From positions 1-60,117 of the forward strand of contig JAIQZQ010000026.1 in NCBI GenBank assembly GCA_021777105.1: a stretch of DNA of 60,117 bases, read 5' to 3'. Shown here piece by piece: positions 27,034 to 35,810 of the stretch. The notes beneath the pieces were generated by a model. The model ran no database searches. It saw only the letters and a program-made list of their open reading frames with translations, and was not told where the DNA came from. The translations under genes were made by a program, and so were the position numbers. The DNA comes from Candidatus Anammoxibacter sp. GTDB lineage: Bacteria; Planctomycetota; Brocadiia; Brocadiales; Anammoxibacteraceae. The stretch's first letter is position 1, and each line of letters opens with the position of its first letter.

Positions 27034-27753
27034 ATATTTTTTTCTCTCTAATGAAATCTAATATTACCTGTAATGCCTATAGAATTTACTAGTATATTAC
27101 TATTTTATAGGTTTTAAAAGGGATAAATTATGATGGTTTATGGACTGGATATTAGCCATTTCCAGGCGGGAATGATCTCTATTGTGATCCCTGCAACTCT
27201 CTCCTTTTTTTCTTCATTAAACGTGATTACTTTTAAAATCCCGGTTTTAAGATATTTAGCGGCGCAGGAGCTTCCTTGTTTTGATAATCAACAATAATCT
27301 TCTGAAATAGCCTCACATCCCTATTTATACCTTCCGCGGGAACCAATTATAGCTGTTTTATTCTTTTAACAATGCCTAATTATAGAGTTTTTATTCTTTC
27401 AGCAAGAACAATTAGCAACGTTTTTATTCTTTTGATAAGTATAAATATACACCATTTTTATACTTATCAAAAGATCAAATATGGCGCTTATGCATATAAG
27501 AAAAGCTTATTGGGCTGTTAAAAATATTGCGAAATGCTTAAAAACAGCCCTATTTGTTGGTCGCGTTCCCAAGTTGGTGACGGCATGATCCGCGAAACAG
27601 GAATTTCGCATAAAGCCAAAAAGGTCAAATATGGCCAAATATGGAGCACATTAACCGTGTTAATGTTAAAAATAATACCATTTAAGAGTATGCCTTAATA
27701 TAACAGGAAAATTAACCCTTGCCTGATGTTAGCAATATTGATAACATCAGGAA
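27034..27753. other. Non-coding gap holding repeat copy 1 and a gene relic
   Basis: Repeat copy 1 covers 27053-27115 and 27306-27578. The reverse strand between holds a relic frame that reads VRLFQKIIVDYQNKE then PLNILKPGF and a stop (about 27255-27320), the tail of a lost leftward gene. HigB starts at 27754 after a short AT-rich leader. Confidence 0.55.
27306..27578. repeat. Direct repeat R, copy 1 (upstream of higBA)
   Basis: This segment recurs nearly base for base at 29161-29436. It contains three degenerate tandem units ending in TTTATTCTTT, a perfect 17-bp inverted repeat (CTTTTGATAAGTATAAA, arms near 27430-27446 and 27457-27473) and a hairpin GGGCTGTT/AACAGCCC (27511-27549). Confidence 0.85.
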
Positions 27754-28161
27754 ATGGTCAAACAAAAAACGGAACAATATGTTTTTTACCAAGGCATAAA
27801 ATACCAAATAGAATTTTATTATACCTGCGGGGGAAGCATACCAGCCAAAGAATTCCTTGAGACCATAAATCAACCAAAAGTCCCGGTTAAATTGGCAGCC
27901 TTTGTTAAATTAATTGGGGACGAAGGCATTCTATATGATAAACAAAAATTTCGCATCGTTGATAAGGAGAAGAAAATTTATGAATTCAAGCCGGGCGGTT
28001 TCAGGTTCTTTAATTTCTTCTTTAAGGATAGGAAGATCATAATAACTAACGGATACGCAAAAAAATCACAAAAAGTAGATAAAAAAGAATTAAAACGCGC
28101 TATAAATTTTAAGGATGATTATACTGAACGAGTTCTACAAGGAGAGTATTATGGCAAATAA
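27754..28161 (+). CDS. HigB/RelE-like toxin of a type II pair
   Basis: The 135-residue protein has a RelE-fold pattern of alternating strands (YQIEFYYTCGGSIPAKEFLE, IYEFKPGGFRFFNFFF, KIIITNGYAKKSQKV) seen in phage-type HigB mRNA interferases. The basic KKSQKVDKKEL stretch near the C-terminus fits the catalytic region. It precedes its antitoxin, the HigBA order, and overlaps it by 11 bases. Confidence 0.85.
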   Translation: MVKQKTEQYVFYQGIKYQIEFYYTCGGSIPAKEFLETINQPKVPVKLAAFVKLIGDEGILYDKQKFRIVDKEKKIYEFKPGGFRFFNFFFKDRKIIITNGYAKKSQKVDKKELKRAINFKDDYTERVLQGEYYGK

Positions 28162-28468
28162 AAAAATAAAAACATACATGGATACGTTAATGGAAGATAA
28201 GGAGTTTAAAAAGAGTTTTGATCATGAATATTCAAAACTCTTCGTTTCAGAACAAATTGCCAAACTAAGAAAATCCGCTAATCTTACACAAGAAGCATTG
28301 GCAAAAAAAATACATTCAACAAAATCAGCAGTGTCTCGTTATGAAAGCGCAACCTACAACGGTTACTCCATATCTTTATTAAAAAAAATAGCCAATGCCT
28401 GTGAGGCGGACCTTCAAATAAAGTTCGTTAAAAAGAAAATGAAACCAACCCAAACCGCCGTAATGTAA
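28151..28468 (+). CDS. HigA-like HTH antitoxin
   Basis: The 105-residue protein has an XRE-type helix-turn-helix at about 45-75 (LTQEALAKKIHSTKSAVSRYE). It neutralises the HigB-like toxin and should repress the operon. I choose ATG 28151 because GGAG lies 7-10 bases upstream; the longer frame from 28115 extends further into the toxin gene. The palindrome-bearing repeat lies upstream of the operon and could be its control region. Confidence 0.87.
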   Translation: MANKKIKTYMDTLMEDKEFKKSFDHEYSKLFVSEQIAKLRKSANLTQEALAKKIHSTKSAVSRYESATYNGYSISLLKKIANACEADLQIKFVKKKMKPTQTAVM

Positions 28469-28794
28469 AAAAATACTTTTATCTCATTTATCCACATCCC
28501 ACAGTCCATGCTTTGCGTTACAATGCAAGCGCCAAACCTATTTTTAACGACAGAAAAAGACGCCATACCACATTAATGTAATGTAGGCGCATTGAGGAAG
28601 ATCTTTTAAATTTTGCGGAGCCACATTAGCAATTGATTTCAACGCATGATTACTTAATTTCAACGCATACGCTTTACTTGCATGCCACGGCGCGGGGACG
28701 CGCCTCAGCATGTTTTGACCAGGCGACTATACACACCCCTAAATCCCCTTTTATTAGAGGGGACTTTGTGGAAATAAATCAGATTTAATATCCC

Positions 28795-29048
28795 CTCTAA
28801 AAAGCTTAGGTTTATACACATCTTTTATATCTATTCATGGTAAGATTTACTAAAAAGTTTAAAAGTTCTTTAGATTTCCCTCTTTGAGAAAGAGGGAGTA
28901 AGGGAGATTTGAATAAAGTATACCGATAAAAAACTAATAAATGAAAATTTAAACATTCAAATCCTCCCGCCCCCTTTTTTAAAGGGGAAGGACCGTTGAT
29001 TGTATTGGCTTTTAAATCAAAAGATGTGTATAAACCTTAGCTCTAAAA
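28795..29048. mobile_element. MITE-like element with terminal inverted repeats and 8-bp target duplication
   Basis: The ends CTTAGGTTTATACACATCTT (about 28804-28823) and its complement (about 29021-29040) match except for one base, giving 22-bp inverted repeats with the flanking TT. CTCTAAAA stands directly outside both ends (28795-28802 and 29041-29048), as expected of a target-site duplication. The 238-bp core has no coding frame. It interrupts an older CCCCTCT...AGAGGGG palindrome. Confidence 0.75.
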
Positions 29049-29160
29049 AGAGGGGTGACCGCCGAATGGCGGGCGGGGTGTGTAAATCTCGCTGAATAGT
29101 CACATGAGATCTAATATTACCTGTAATGTCTACATTATTTATCAGGATATTACTATTTTA

Positions 29161-29436
29161 ATAGCCTCACATCCATATTTATACCTACCGCAGGAACCAA
29201 TTATAGCTGTTTTATTCTTTTAACAATGCCTAATTATAGAGTTTTTATTCTTTCAGCAAGAACAATTAGCAACGTTTTTATTCTTTTGATAAGTATAAAT
29301 ATACACCCTTTTTATACTTATCAAAAGATCAAATATGGCGATTATGCATAGAAGAAGCCTATTGGGCTGTTAAAAATATTGCGAAATGCTTAAAAACAGC
29401 CCTATTTGTTGGTCGCGTTCCCAGGTTGGTTTGACG
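29161..29436. repeat. Direct repeat R, copy 2 (downstream of higBA)
   Basis: It matches 27306-27578 with few changes and contains the same 17-bp inverted repeat and GGGCTGTT hairpin. Immediately before it 29107-29160 matches 27053-27115, so this copy lacks the about 190-bp relic-containing block of copy 1. Confidence 0.85.
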
Positions 29437-29573
29437 GCAAAACCAAATGTATATTATAAAATTAACGCGGTTTATTAACTCCACAAAAGGCCGGTTATAT
29501 CACTTAAACAAATAGAAGCTGAAGGAAAGAGAAGGAAATGGAAGACGGGCAAGTGAGTTTGCTTTATTGAATA

Positions 29574-29903
29574 TTACATCTTCAAAGATAAACTTATTAT
29601 TTTGTTTACTTCAATTAGATCTGAATCTGTTAATTTGCCGGGTTTGTACCGTACTAATTTTAAATCAATAGTAGTAAATTTAGCTCTAACCCATGAAGGC
29701 GCAAGCAAATTCGCCTTTTCCCAGCCCTTAAGCTCGTAATCATAGGAAGTGGTATAAGGCATAGATGTGATCATAGCCACTATGATATTATTGGTTTCTT
29801 TTGCGTATTTATGGGAGCTGACAACAACGGCAGGCCTTGTTTTAACGGCTGTAAGATCAGTAAAAGGAAATGGAATTAAAACAATATCACCTTTGTTATA
29901 CAT
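29574..29903 (-). CDS. MazF/PemK-like toxin
   Basis: The start MYNKGDIVLIPFPFTDL and TRPAVVVSS are hallmarks of the PemK/MazF mRNA interferase family; GDIV-PFPF and the TRPAVV strand form the active barrel. The product has 109 residues from ATG 29903. A longer frame from 29945 would extend into the upstream gene; GAAAGAAG stands before 29903. It overlaps the antitoxin gene by 8 bases on the same strand. Confidence 0.88.
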   Translation of the reverse strand: MYNKGDIVLIPFPFTDLTAVKTRPAVVVSSHKYAKETNNIIVAMITSMPYTTSYDYELKGWEKANLLAPSWVRAKFTTIDLKLVRYKPGKLTDSDLIEVNKIISLSLKM

Positions 29904-30129
29904 GGTATTCTTCTTTCCAATTATCATATATTGAGTCTTTATCATTATCCCAATCTTTTGTAAAACTGTTATTAGACAAAGCTCCCCATTGGCGATCCTC
30001 GGTGTTTTTATCTTTTTTAGTTAAAGATTTAGAAATAGTAATAAAAAATTCAGAACCTTCCGGCAATTTAATATGCTCCATTGGTTCAATTATTCCGTGT
30101 GACAATTTAGCTCTAATTTGTTTATTCAT
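29896..30129 (-). CDS. Antitoxin-like protein partnered with MazF/PemK
   Basis: The 77-residue product begins MNKQIRAKLSHGIIEPMEHI then LPEGSEFFITI, a pattern like the DUF104/AF2212 antitoxins (short strand, G-x-I-x-P, L-P-E-G). The charged C-terminus (DWDNDKDSIYDNWKEEYHV) would bind the toxin. The ATG at 30129 has AGGAG 9 bases upstream. It precedes and overlaps the toxin gene. Confidence 0.75.
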   Translation of the reverse strand: MNKQIRAKLSHGIIEPMEHIKLPEGSEFFITISKSLTKKDKNTEDRQWGALSNNSFTKDWDNDKDSIYDNWKEEYHV

Positions 30130-30317
30130 TGCGAACGCTCCTTTTTTTAATTGTCCTATGCTTGCTTTCATAAATGCATCATATTACTTAAGTATAAAGT
30201 TTTATATGTTTATGTCAATGTTTTAGATTGATTTCTTATGCATAACATAGGGGCATACGATGCTAATGATCTGCGCAAAAATAACTTGGGATTTCCCACT
30301 ATCATCTTCAGACCGCG

Positions 30318-33300
30318 TCATTTCCCACTCTTTTCCAACCACTGTAACATCAAATAAAGCTCCACTGCGTCCATAAAACCCAGCATAGTATCTTTTGCCA
30401 TGAAAAGAGACCGTTCGCCTTTAATAACATCACTTACCTTTTGAATGAAATATTTTGTTTGTTCCGGCATATCACCCGTTAAAGCCTGGCCCAACATGGC
30501 CTCCACCTTGTCAACATCGCCTGATTCAAATCCCGCGACAACCATCTCCCCTATTTTAGCGGTTCCAGTTTTCCCATACCCTCCATCACTTCGATAGTTT
30601 AAATATGCCTCAAACGCCCTGGCCCAGGCCTCGTTGGCTGCCTCAACATTGTTCGTGGCAATCTCCAGTTTATAAAGAACGCCGAATGACACCCACGGCT
30701 CCGCCGCATGTCCAAAACTGCTGTCACATTCAATAGCCCGTTTAATCTCCATGCGGGCTTCGTCAAACCTGTTAAGTTTAATAAGCGTATTGGCAATGTT
30801 GTTTCTGCACAATCCTTCCTTTTGAAGATTTTCCGGTTTAATATAGAGGTCGCTTGCTTGTCTGAAAAAAGCAACTGCGCCTTCATAACGGCCATTGTTA
30901 CCATAAAGAATGCCCAGTTGTGAAAGAGATGCGGCCTCGCCGGCTTTATCATTAATCCTGATTTTGATGGCAATGGAATCCTTATAAGCCTGCTCGGCTC
31001 GGCTGAAATCACCCATCTTTTCATAAACCATTGCAATTTGGTGAAACGCCACTGAAACCGATTTATATTCACCCAGTTTTTCAAAGGTTTCCCTGGCCTC
31101 TGTATACAATTTAATAGCGTCCGTGTAACTCTTATGCAACATTTTAACATAGGCAAGCTGTCCCTTTGTTACGGCAACACTTCGTTTATCGCCTGTTTTT
31201 TTGGAGATTTCCAATCCCTGCTCATAAGCATCCCCCGCTTTATCCAAATGACCTAAATCTGTATAACAATCACCTTTTTCCGTTAACGATTTAGCCGCCA
31301 TTCCTTCAGCGTCTTTATTGCCTTTGTCGGCGAGCTTTTGAAAACCATCCAGCGCCCTCTCAATAAGATCGACCGCCTTTTCCGGCGCTCCCGCATTTTT
31401 TAACACCCTTCCCAACATGAAATGCGCCCCTGCAATATCATAATCGGCGCCTGCGTACACCACTTCGCCTTCGGTTAATGCCTTTTTTAAAAGCTCTTGC
31501 GCGCATTCAATAGCAGCCGGCAAATTGCCGGCGCCAAGCAGCCGCTCTATTTTCATACGTTCCGCCTCAAACGCGGCATGGCTCCACCCGGTTAAATTGG
31601 AGCCGGCCTTTTCCCTGATGCGCTTTACCAGTTTCATGGCGTTTGGTTTGTGTAGGTTCGCGATTAGTTGTTCAACTCTGGTTGCGAAGCTTGCGACCTG
31701 TTCAGGGTCATATCTTTCATCCATATACTCAAGCATGGCCATAAGATTGGGAAGCTCAAGGATTGTCAGTGTCGACGCAGCTTGAACATTTTCTAATCGT
31801 TGTCTGCATAATTCATCAGTATAACCTATCATCGCCGTGGCCCATCTCCCCAGCAGACTTTCAGCCTCATCCCCGTTTAGGCTTGTCCGCATATATGCCG
31901 GCAACGCGGGGTCAAGCTGAATGTGGTCATACCCCATTTCGCGCGCCACCCCCACTTCAACCAGTTGTTTTGCAATCTCCCCGGCCTGTTCAGGCTTTAT
32001 CTCCAGCGTCTCTGCTAAAACAAATATATGCGCTCCGCCATGAAACATTGCAAGCGCCTTTAAATGTTCCCGCATATCAGCCGGCAAGCGCCTTATTGAA
32101 AGCTCAAGGCTTGCATACAAAGAGCGTTCCCTGTCGTCTGGAAACTCCTTGTCCAACTTTTCCATTAATTTGGTTATGTCCGCCGAAGCGGCGTTTACAC
32201 CGGCGGCGGCGATCTCGTTGGTTAAAAGTACCAAGGCGCGAGCGTGGCAATTTACGGAATCGACAAGTTGTTTGATCTCCTCGTTTGTGCGACCGCAGTC
32301 TTCAACGGGCGGCTTCTTGTTTGATTGTTGTAAAATACCACCAACCAGTTTTATAGCGTCAATCTCGCTAAGGGGGCCAAGATCAAGGGCGCTTTTGGTT
32401 TTGTGAAACGGCGTGGGGAGCGCCTCGCGGGTGGTAAATATTAGCCGCGTTTTGTTGCCGGCATCAATCAATTGTTTGCATAGATTAAACACCTCATTTA
32501 TCTGCTCATTGTCCACGCCGCCACCAGCTTCATTAAACTGACCGGGCAGGATTGATTCAAGATTGTCCACCACAATAACGCAGGCATTATCGCTTAAGGC
32601 GCGTTCAATGGGCAATAGAGCCTTGTCAACATCCTGATTTATCACGTCCTGATCATGTGGCAGTAGTTGCGATGCTATATCATGAATAATAGCTCTGATA
32701 TTTGAGTAGTTCTCCACAGTGACAAACGCGGCCTTGTCAAACCGGCCAACACGGGTAAGCCAGTGGGCAGCCTCTATGGCGATGGCCGACTTGCCGGCGC
32801 CGCCCTGGCCCCTGATTACAGCATATTGCTCAATTGCAAGCAGCCGTTCAAGCGCGAGCAGTTCGCGGCTGCGGCCAACAAAACAGTGATCCATATCATC
32901 TATCTTAGCGACGATATTCCCGTAACTTAGCCCTTTTCTCTTCTTTATAAGATCTTCAGCAACTTCAGTGGGAAGTTGATCAAAGAGGATTGAATCGTTT
33001 TTGTCCTGATAAAGAACGGGCGCGAACCAGTCATGAAGCCGCAACTCGCCGGCCCCGCTTACCTGTCCGCGCAATGTGTTGTTGGCTAGAGATGACCGCG
33101 CTTTCAACATTGCCATGCCTATGCGCTCTCCGTGGGCAAGTTCTTTGTAAAAGGACTCGGTAAACAGCGACGCAGCTTTGACAAGGATAGAGTGGGTCAT
33201 GGCCACCACGGCGGAGACGCCCTGTTCAAGCAGGATCGCGGCTACCGAGGCCATTGGTTTATCGTCAATCATTGCGCTCTGGCACGCTTCAAGAAAGACC

Positions 33301-34718
33301 AATGGTATGTTGCGCTCCTTAAATTGCGCTGCTATTTTATCGGCGTAAATCAGTTCGCTCTTCCTGTTAAACAAGTCATCATGGGATTCCGGCGACTCAA
33401 AACAGAGCGCGCCAAGCCCGCGTTGTTTGTCGTAAATGCCGTGCCCGTCGAAATGGACAACATCATAAGGGTCGTTGGCCTTTGCGGCATTATCCAACTC
33501 ATCTATCATTGCGTTGAAAGTTGCCTGTTTTAATGTTGTGACGGTCACAAGAGATTGACCAAGGTTTTCCACCGCGCTTATCAATGGTATTGAGCTTGAC
33601 CTGTGGTCGATGTAAGCCGCATGTTTGTCCTCCGGCCTGGCAGTGACCAGAAGTATCTTAACCGGAAGTTTGGCCGGGGCTGGGTTTATCATTTTCCTGT
33701 TTGGAAGCCGGCGTTTGACGCCAACCGGATTGGCGCAGTTTATAAGGAATGAGACATCGTCATGAAGCAGCTCCCACGGTATTGAGGTCAGTTCGGCGGC
33801 GGCCTTTCGGGCATCAACCTCTTCAGGCGTGATATCGTTTGAGGATGTTGTGCCATCATCGTTAATATTTGTTAAGCCGTCCATATCAATATATACTGAA
33901 AAGCGCAGGTCGCAGGAATGCTTTGCGCTTTTCCACGCCTCAACAGCTTCGCGGGCATGGCCGATGTTAAACACAGAGTCATAAAGGGCCTTGCCGAACT
34001 TTGGGAGATTTTTCTCCAACTTCCCGGCCCTTGATTTAAACACGCCGATTGGCCAGCGGTAGTACTCTTCCAGATACCAGGTGATCTCGTTCATCTCAAT
34101 GGGGCCGATTGTCGACCGGAATTTGAACCTTTGGCTTGTTATCTCCCTGTCGTTGCCCGGCGGGTTGTATCTTAACATGGCGGAGGAGCATGGGCGCGAG
34201 GAGCCGTCTATTGTCTCTATCTTTGGATCGTACAGTTCCAGCACAAGTTCGGCAATGGGTTTGGCGTCTGTTTTAGCCGGTTTATAATCACTGACCAGCA
34301 TTTTGTCAATGGCGGCCAATATTGCGGGCATGCTGTTTTGCAACGCGCCGGCGCCTGGGCCTATCTCTATAGCAATTGGTTCTTCTTCGCCAAAAAGATA
34401 TTCTAAAGCGTTTTTTTTTGCGCCGGGCAGCAAAATGGGTACGATTTTATAATCGTCCGGTTTTCCATTCTGAACATCAAGGGCTTTTGTAGTTTCCTTT
34501 TTTACCCAGGCAGAATTTAATATATTAAGGCTTATCACCACGATAACGCCGGCGGCATTCTCAATGCCGTTTACAATTTTTGGCTCAAGTTTATCGCCGC
34601 CAACAAGCCGGCGCGAGTCGGCCCAGACGTTAACCCCCTGGCCTTCTAACTCCTGACGCAATTTTGCCACAAATTGGTCATCTTCCGAGCAATGGGATAT
34701 GAATATGTGTCCGTTCAT
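30318..34718 (-). CDS. TIR-CHAT-STAND NTPase-TPR protein, probable immune receptor
   Basis: The 1466-residue protein joins four modules. A TIR domain lies at 1-130 (GHIFISHCSEDDQFVAKLR, then VIVVIS). A CHAT caspase-like protease spans about 330-570 with the dyad His426 (HFDGHG) and Cys479 (LEACQSA). An NB-ARC-type NTPase follows with GQGGAGKS at 637-644 and VIVVDNLESI as Walker B. TPR repeats occupy about 1080-1400 (AGDAYEQGLEISKK, AEQAYKDSIAIK). Such proteins sense an invader through the repeats, oligomerise and fire effectors; TIR domains often degrade NAD. Two candidate effector domains in one chain are notable. Confidence 0.88.
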   Translation of the reverse strand: MNGHIFISHCSEDDQFVAKLRQELEGQGVNVWADSRRLVGGDKLEPKIVNGIENAAGVIVVISLNILNSAWVKKETTKALDVQNGKPDDYKIVPILLPGAKKNALEYLFGEEEPIAIEIGPGAGALQNSMPAILAAIDKMLVSDYKPAKTDAKPIAELVLELYDPKIETIDGSSRPCSSAMLRYNPPGNDREITSQRFKFRSTIGPIEMNEITWYLEEYYRWPIGVFKSRAGKLEKNLPKFGKALYDSVFNIGHAREAVEAWKSAKHSCDLRFSVYIDMDGLTNINDDGTTSSNDITPEEVDARKAAAELTSIPWELLHDDVSFLINCANPVGVKRRLPNRKMINPAPAKLPVKILLVTARPEDKHAAYIDHRSSSIPLISAVENLGQSLVTVTTLKQATFNAMIDELDNAAKANDPYDVVHFDGHGIYDKQRGLGALCFESPESHDDLFNRKSELIYADKIAAQFKERNIPLVFLEACQSAMIDDKPMASVAAILLEQGVSAVVAMTHSILVKAASLFTESFYKELAHGERIGMAMLKARSSLANNTLRGQVSGAGELRLHDWFAPVLYQDKNDSILFDQLPTEVAEDLIKKRKGLSYGNIVAKIDDMDHCFVGRSRELLALERLLAIEQYAVIRGQGGAGKSAIAIEAAHWLTRVGRFDKAAFVTVENYSNIRAIIHDIASQLLPHDQDVINQDVDKALLPIERALSDNACVIVVDNLESILPGQFNEAGGGVDNEQINEVFNLCKQLIDAGNKTRLIFTTREALPTPFHKTKSALDLGPLSEIDAIKLVGGILQQSNKKPPVEDCGRTNEEIKQLVDSVNCHARALVLLTNEIAAAGVNAASADITKLMEKLDKEFPDDRERSLYASLELSIRRLPADMREHLKALAMFHGGAHIFVLAETLEIKPEQAGEIAKQLVEVGVAREMGYDHIQLDPALPAYMRTSLNGDEAESLLGRWATAMIGYTDELCRQRLENVQAASTLTILELPNLMAMLEYMDERYDPEQVASFATRVEQLIANLHKPNAMKLVKRIREKAGSNLTGWSHAAFEAERMKIERLLGAGNLPAAIECAQELLKKALTEGEVVYAGADYDIAGAHFMLGRVLKNAGAPEKAVDLIERALDGFQKLADKGNKDAEGMAAKSLTEKGDCYTDLGHLDKAGDAYEQGLEISKKTGDKRSVAVTKGQLAYVKMLHKSYTDAIKLYTEARETFEKLGEYKSVSVAFHQIAMVYEKMGDFSRAEQAYKDSIAIKIRINDKAGEAASLSQLGILYGNNGRYEGAVAFFRQASDLYIKPENLQKEGLCRNNIANTLIKLNRFDEARMEIKRAIECDSSFGHAAEPWVSFGVLYKLEIATNNVEAANEAWARAFEAYLNYRSDGGYGKTGTAKIGEMVVAGFESGDVDKVEAMLGQALTGDMPEQTKYFIQKVSDVIKGERSLFMAKDTMLGFMDAVELYLMLQWLEKSGK

Positions 34719-34884
34719 GGGATTTTGCCTCCTGTTTTAACCGTTAACCATGTTGATCTATACATACAGTTCGAATAGGCAGGATAGCAGACAGGCGACG
34801 GGTTGTCAATTATAAAGGGGCGCGCTATGTTAGCATGGCGGTATGATACGCGAAACTGGGGAAGCGCACGGGAAGCGCCTGGGA

Positions 34885-34926
34885 TCAAGTCTTTATTGTT
34901 GACAAACGTCGATAATAAAGACTTGA
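34885..34926. repeat. Large palindrome upstream of the TIR-CHAT gene
   Basis: Arms of 19 bases (34885-34903 and 34908-34926) match except for two positions, with a 4-base loop AAAC. The outer 13 bases, TCAAGTCTTTATT, pair perfectly. One arm with its loop recurs at 25707-25728 on the other side of the accessory island. Confidence 0.7.
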
Positions 34927-35091
34927 TAATTATATAGAAACATCTCTTAAAGCCGAAAGTTTCCTAACTCATTTATTATAAACAAATAAATTTTACGATT
35001 CTTCATTCTCGAATAACCTATTAATATGCGCTCCAGGGTAGTCCTAAAATCACGTTTTAACCGCAAATCCAGGTTATAATTAATAGTAGTA

Positions 35092-35302
35092 TCTAAATTG
35101 AGCGATTCTTATCACCCTCCCCTGCCCCCTCCCATCAAGGGAGGGGAAATAAACGGTATATATTAATTACAATACATTACCCATTAGGTGGAACTTTTTA
35201 ACTTTGCGATTAGCGCCTAAACGAGCTGAAAAGGACAAATCCCCCTCCTTTTAGTGGGAGTGATCAGGGGAGGAGGTATTTAAAATCGATCAATTTAGGT
35301 AG
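35092..35302. repeat. MITE-like repeat family A, copy 4 (inverted)
   Basis: Left end CTAAATTGAGCGATTCTTAT and right end ATTTAAAATCGATCAATTTA give inverted ends; the orientation is opposite to the copies at 9484 and 41176. CCCCTCCCATCAAGGGAGGGG lies inside. Both ends are complete here. Confidence 0.75.
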
Positions 35303-35336
35303 TATATAATTATTATTTTTACATAGCGAGAACACA

Positions 35337-35681
35337 ATGAATGAGGTTCTAAAAAATTGTTGGGAAATAAAAGAGTGCGGCCGTGAAAAAGGCGGTTGTA
35401 ACGAGGAGGAATTAGGCGAATGCATTGCCTCAAAGAAACGCTTAGGACATAGCTGCTGGGCAATAGCCGGAACTCTGTGTGATGGGAAAGCCAGTGGAAC
35501 ATACGCGCAGAAAATAGAATATTGTGTGTTTTGCGAAGTTTATAGGCTTTATAATCGGAATTTTGGAATAAAAGGAAATATGGTAGGGAAATATTTCCGT
35601 GGTGAAGAACAAAAATATATAGAGCTTATGGTCGAAAGACACGAAAAAAGGAAAAAATATAAACATAACAAAGCTCAATAA
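35337..35681 (+). CDS. Two-CW domain protein
   Basis: The 114-residue protein has two Cys-Trp motifs, CWEIKECGR and CWAIAGTLC, plus further cysteines (C20, C29 region and CVFCEVYRLY). This is the two-CW domain known from Desulfobacterota and related phyla, likely binding metal or an Fe-S cluster in signalling or redox proteins. Family function is unknown. A GCGAGAACACA leader precedes the ATG, a weak ribosome site. Confidence 0.8.
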   Translation: MNEVLKNCWEIKECGREKGGCNEEELGECIASKKRLGHSCWAIAGTLCDGKASGTYAQKIEYCVFCEVYRLYNRNFGIKGNMVGKYFRGEEQKYIELMVERHEKRKKYKHNKAQ

Positions 35682-35810
35682 TCAGGCTAATAATACCGGA
35701 GCATTTTTTATGTTGTTTAATTAACGTTAGTTGCAATTAAAGCTTAAAGAGAATGCCAATGTTAGACAAAAGCGCGGACTTAACCGGGCCGGGAATCGGC
35801 AATTACGATA

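Larger units (their letters stand above)
28469..29573. other. Non-coding stretch with MITE insertion and repeat copy 2
   Basis: No gene is seen. In order it holds a variant of the CCCCTTTTATTAGAGGGG repeat (about 28735-28780), the MITE at 28795-29048, and repeat R copy 2 at 29107-29436 (its MITE-proximal part 29107-29160 matches 27053-27115). Confidence 0.6.
34719..35336. other. Non-coding gap between STAND gene and two-CW gene
   Basis: No gene is seen. It holds the large palindrome at 34885-34926 and family A copy 4 at 35092-35302. Confidence 0.6.

Noticed and set aside
26000..30200. Chromosomal integron with toxin-antitoxin cassettes
   Set aside because: The repeats lack the RYYYAAC and GTTRRRY core sites of attC and the genes face different ways, and no integrase is seen.
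30599..31156. 185-codon leftward frame within the STAND gene
   Set aside because: It lies in a different phase of the TPR region of the 1466-residue protein and has Arg/Leu-rich shadow composition.
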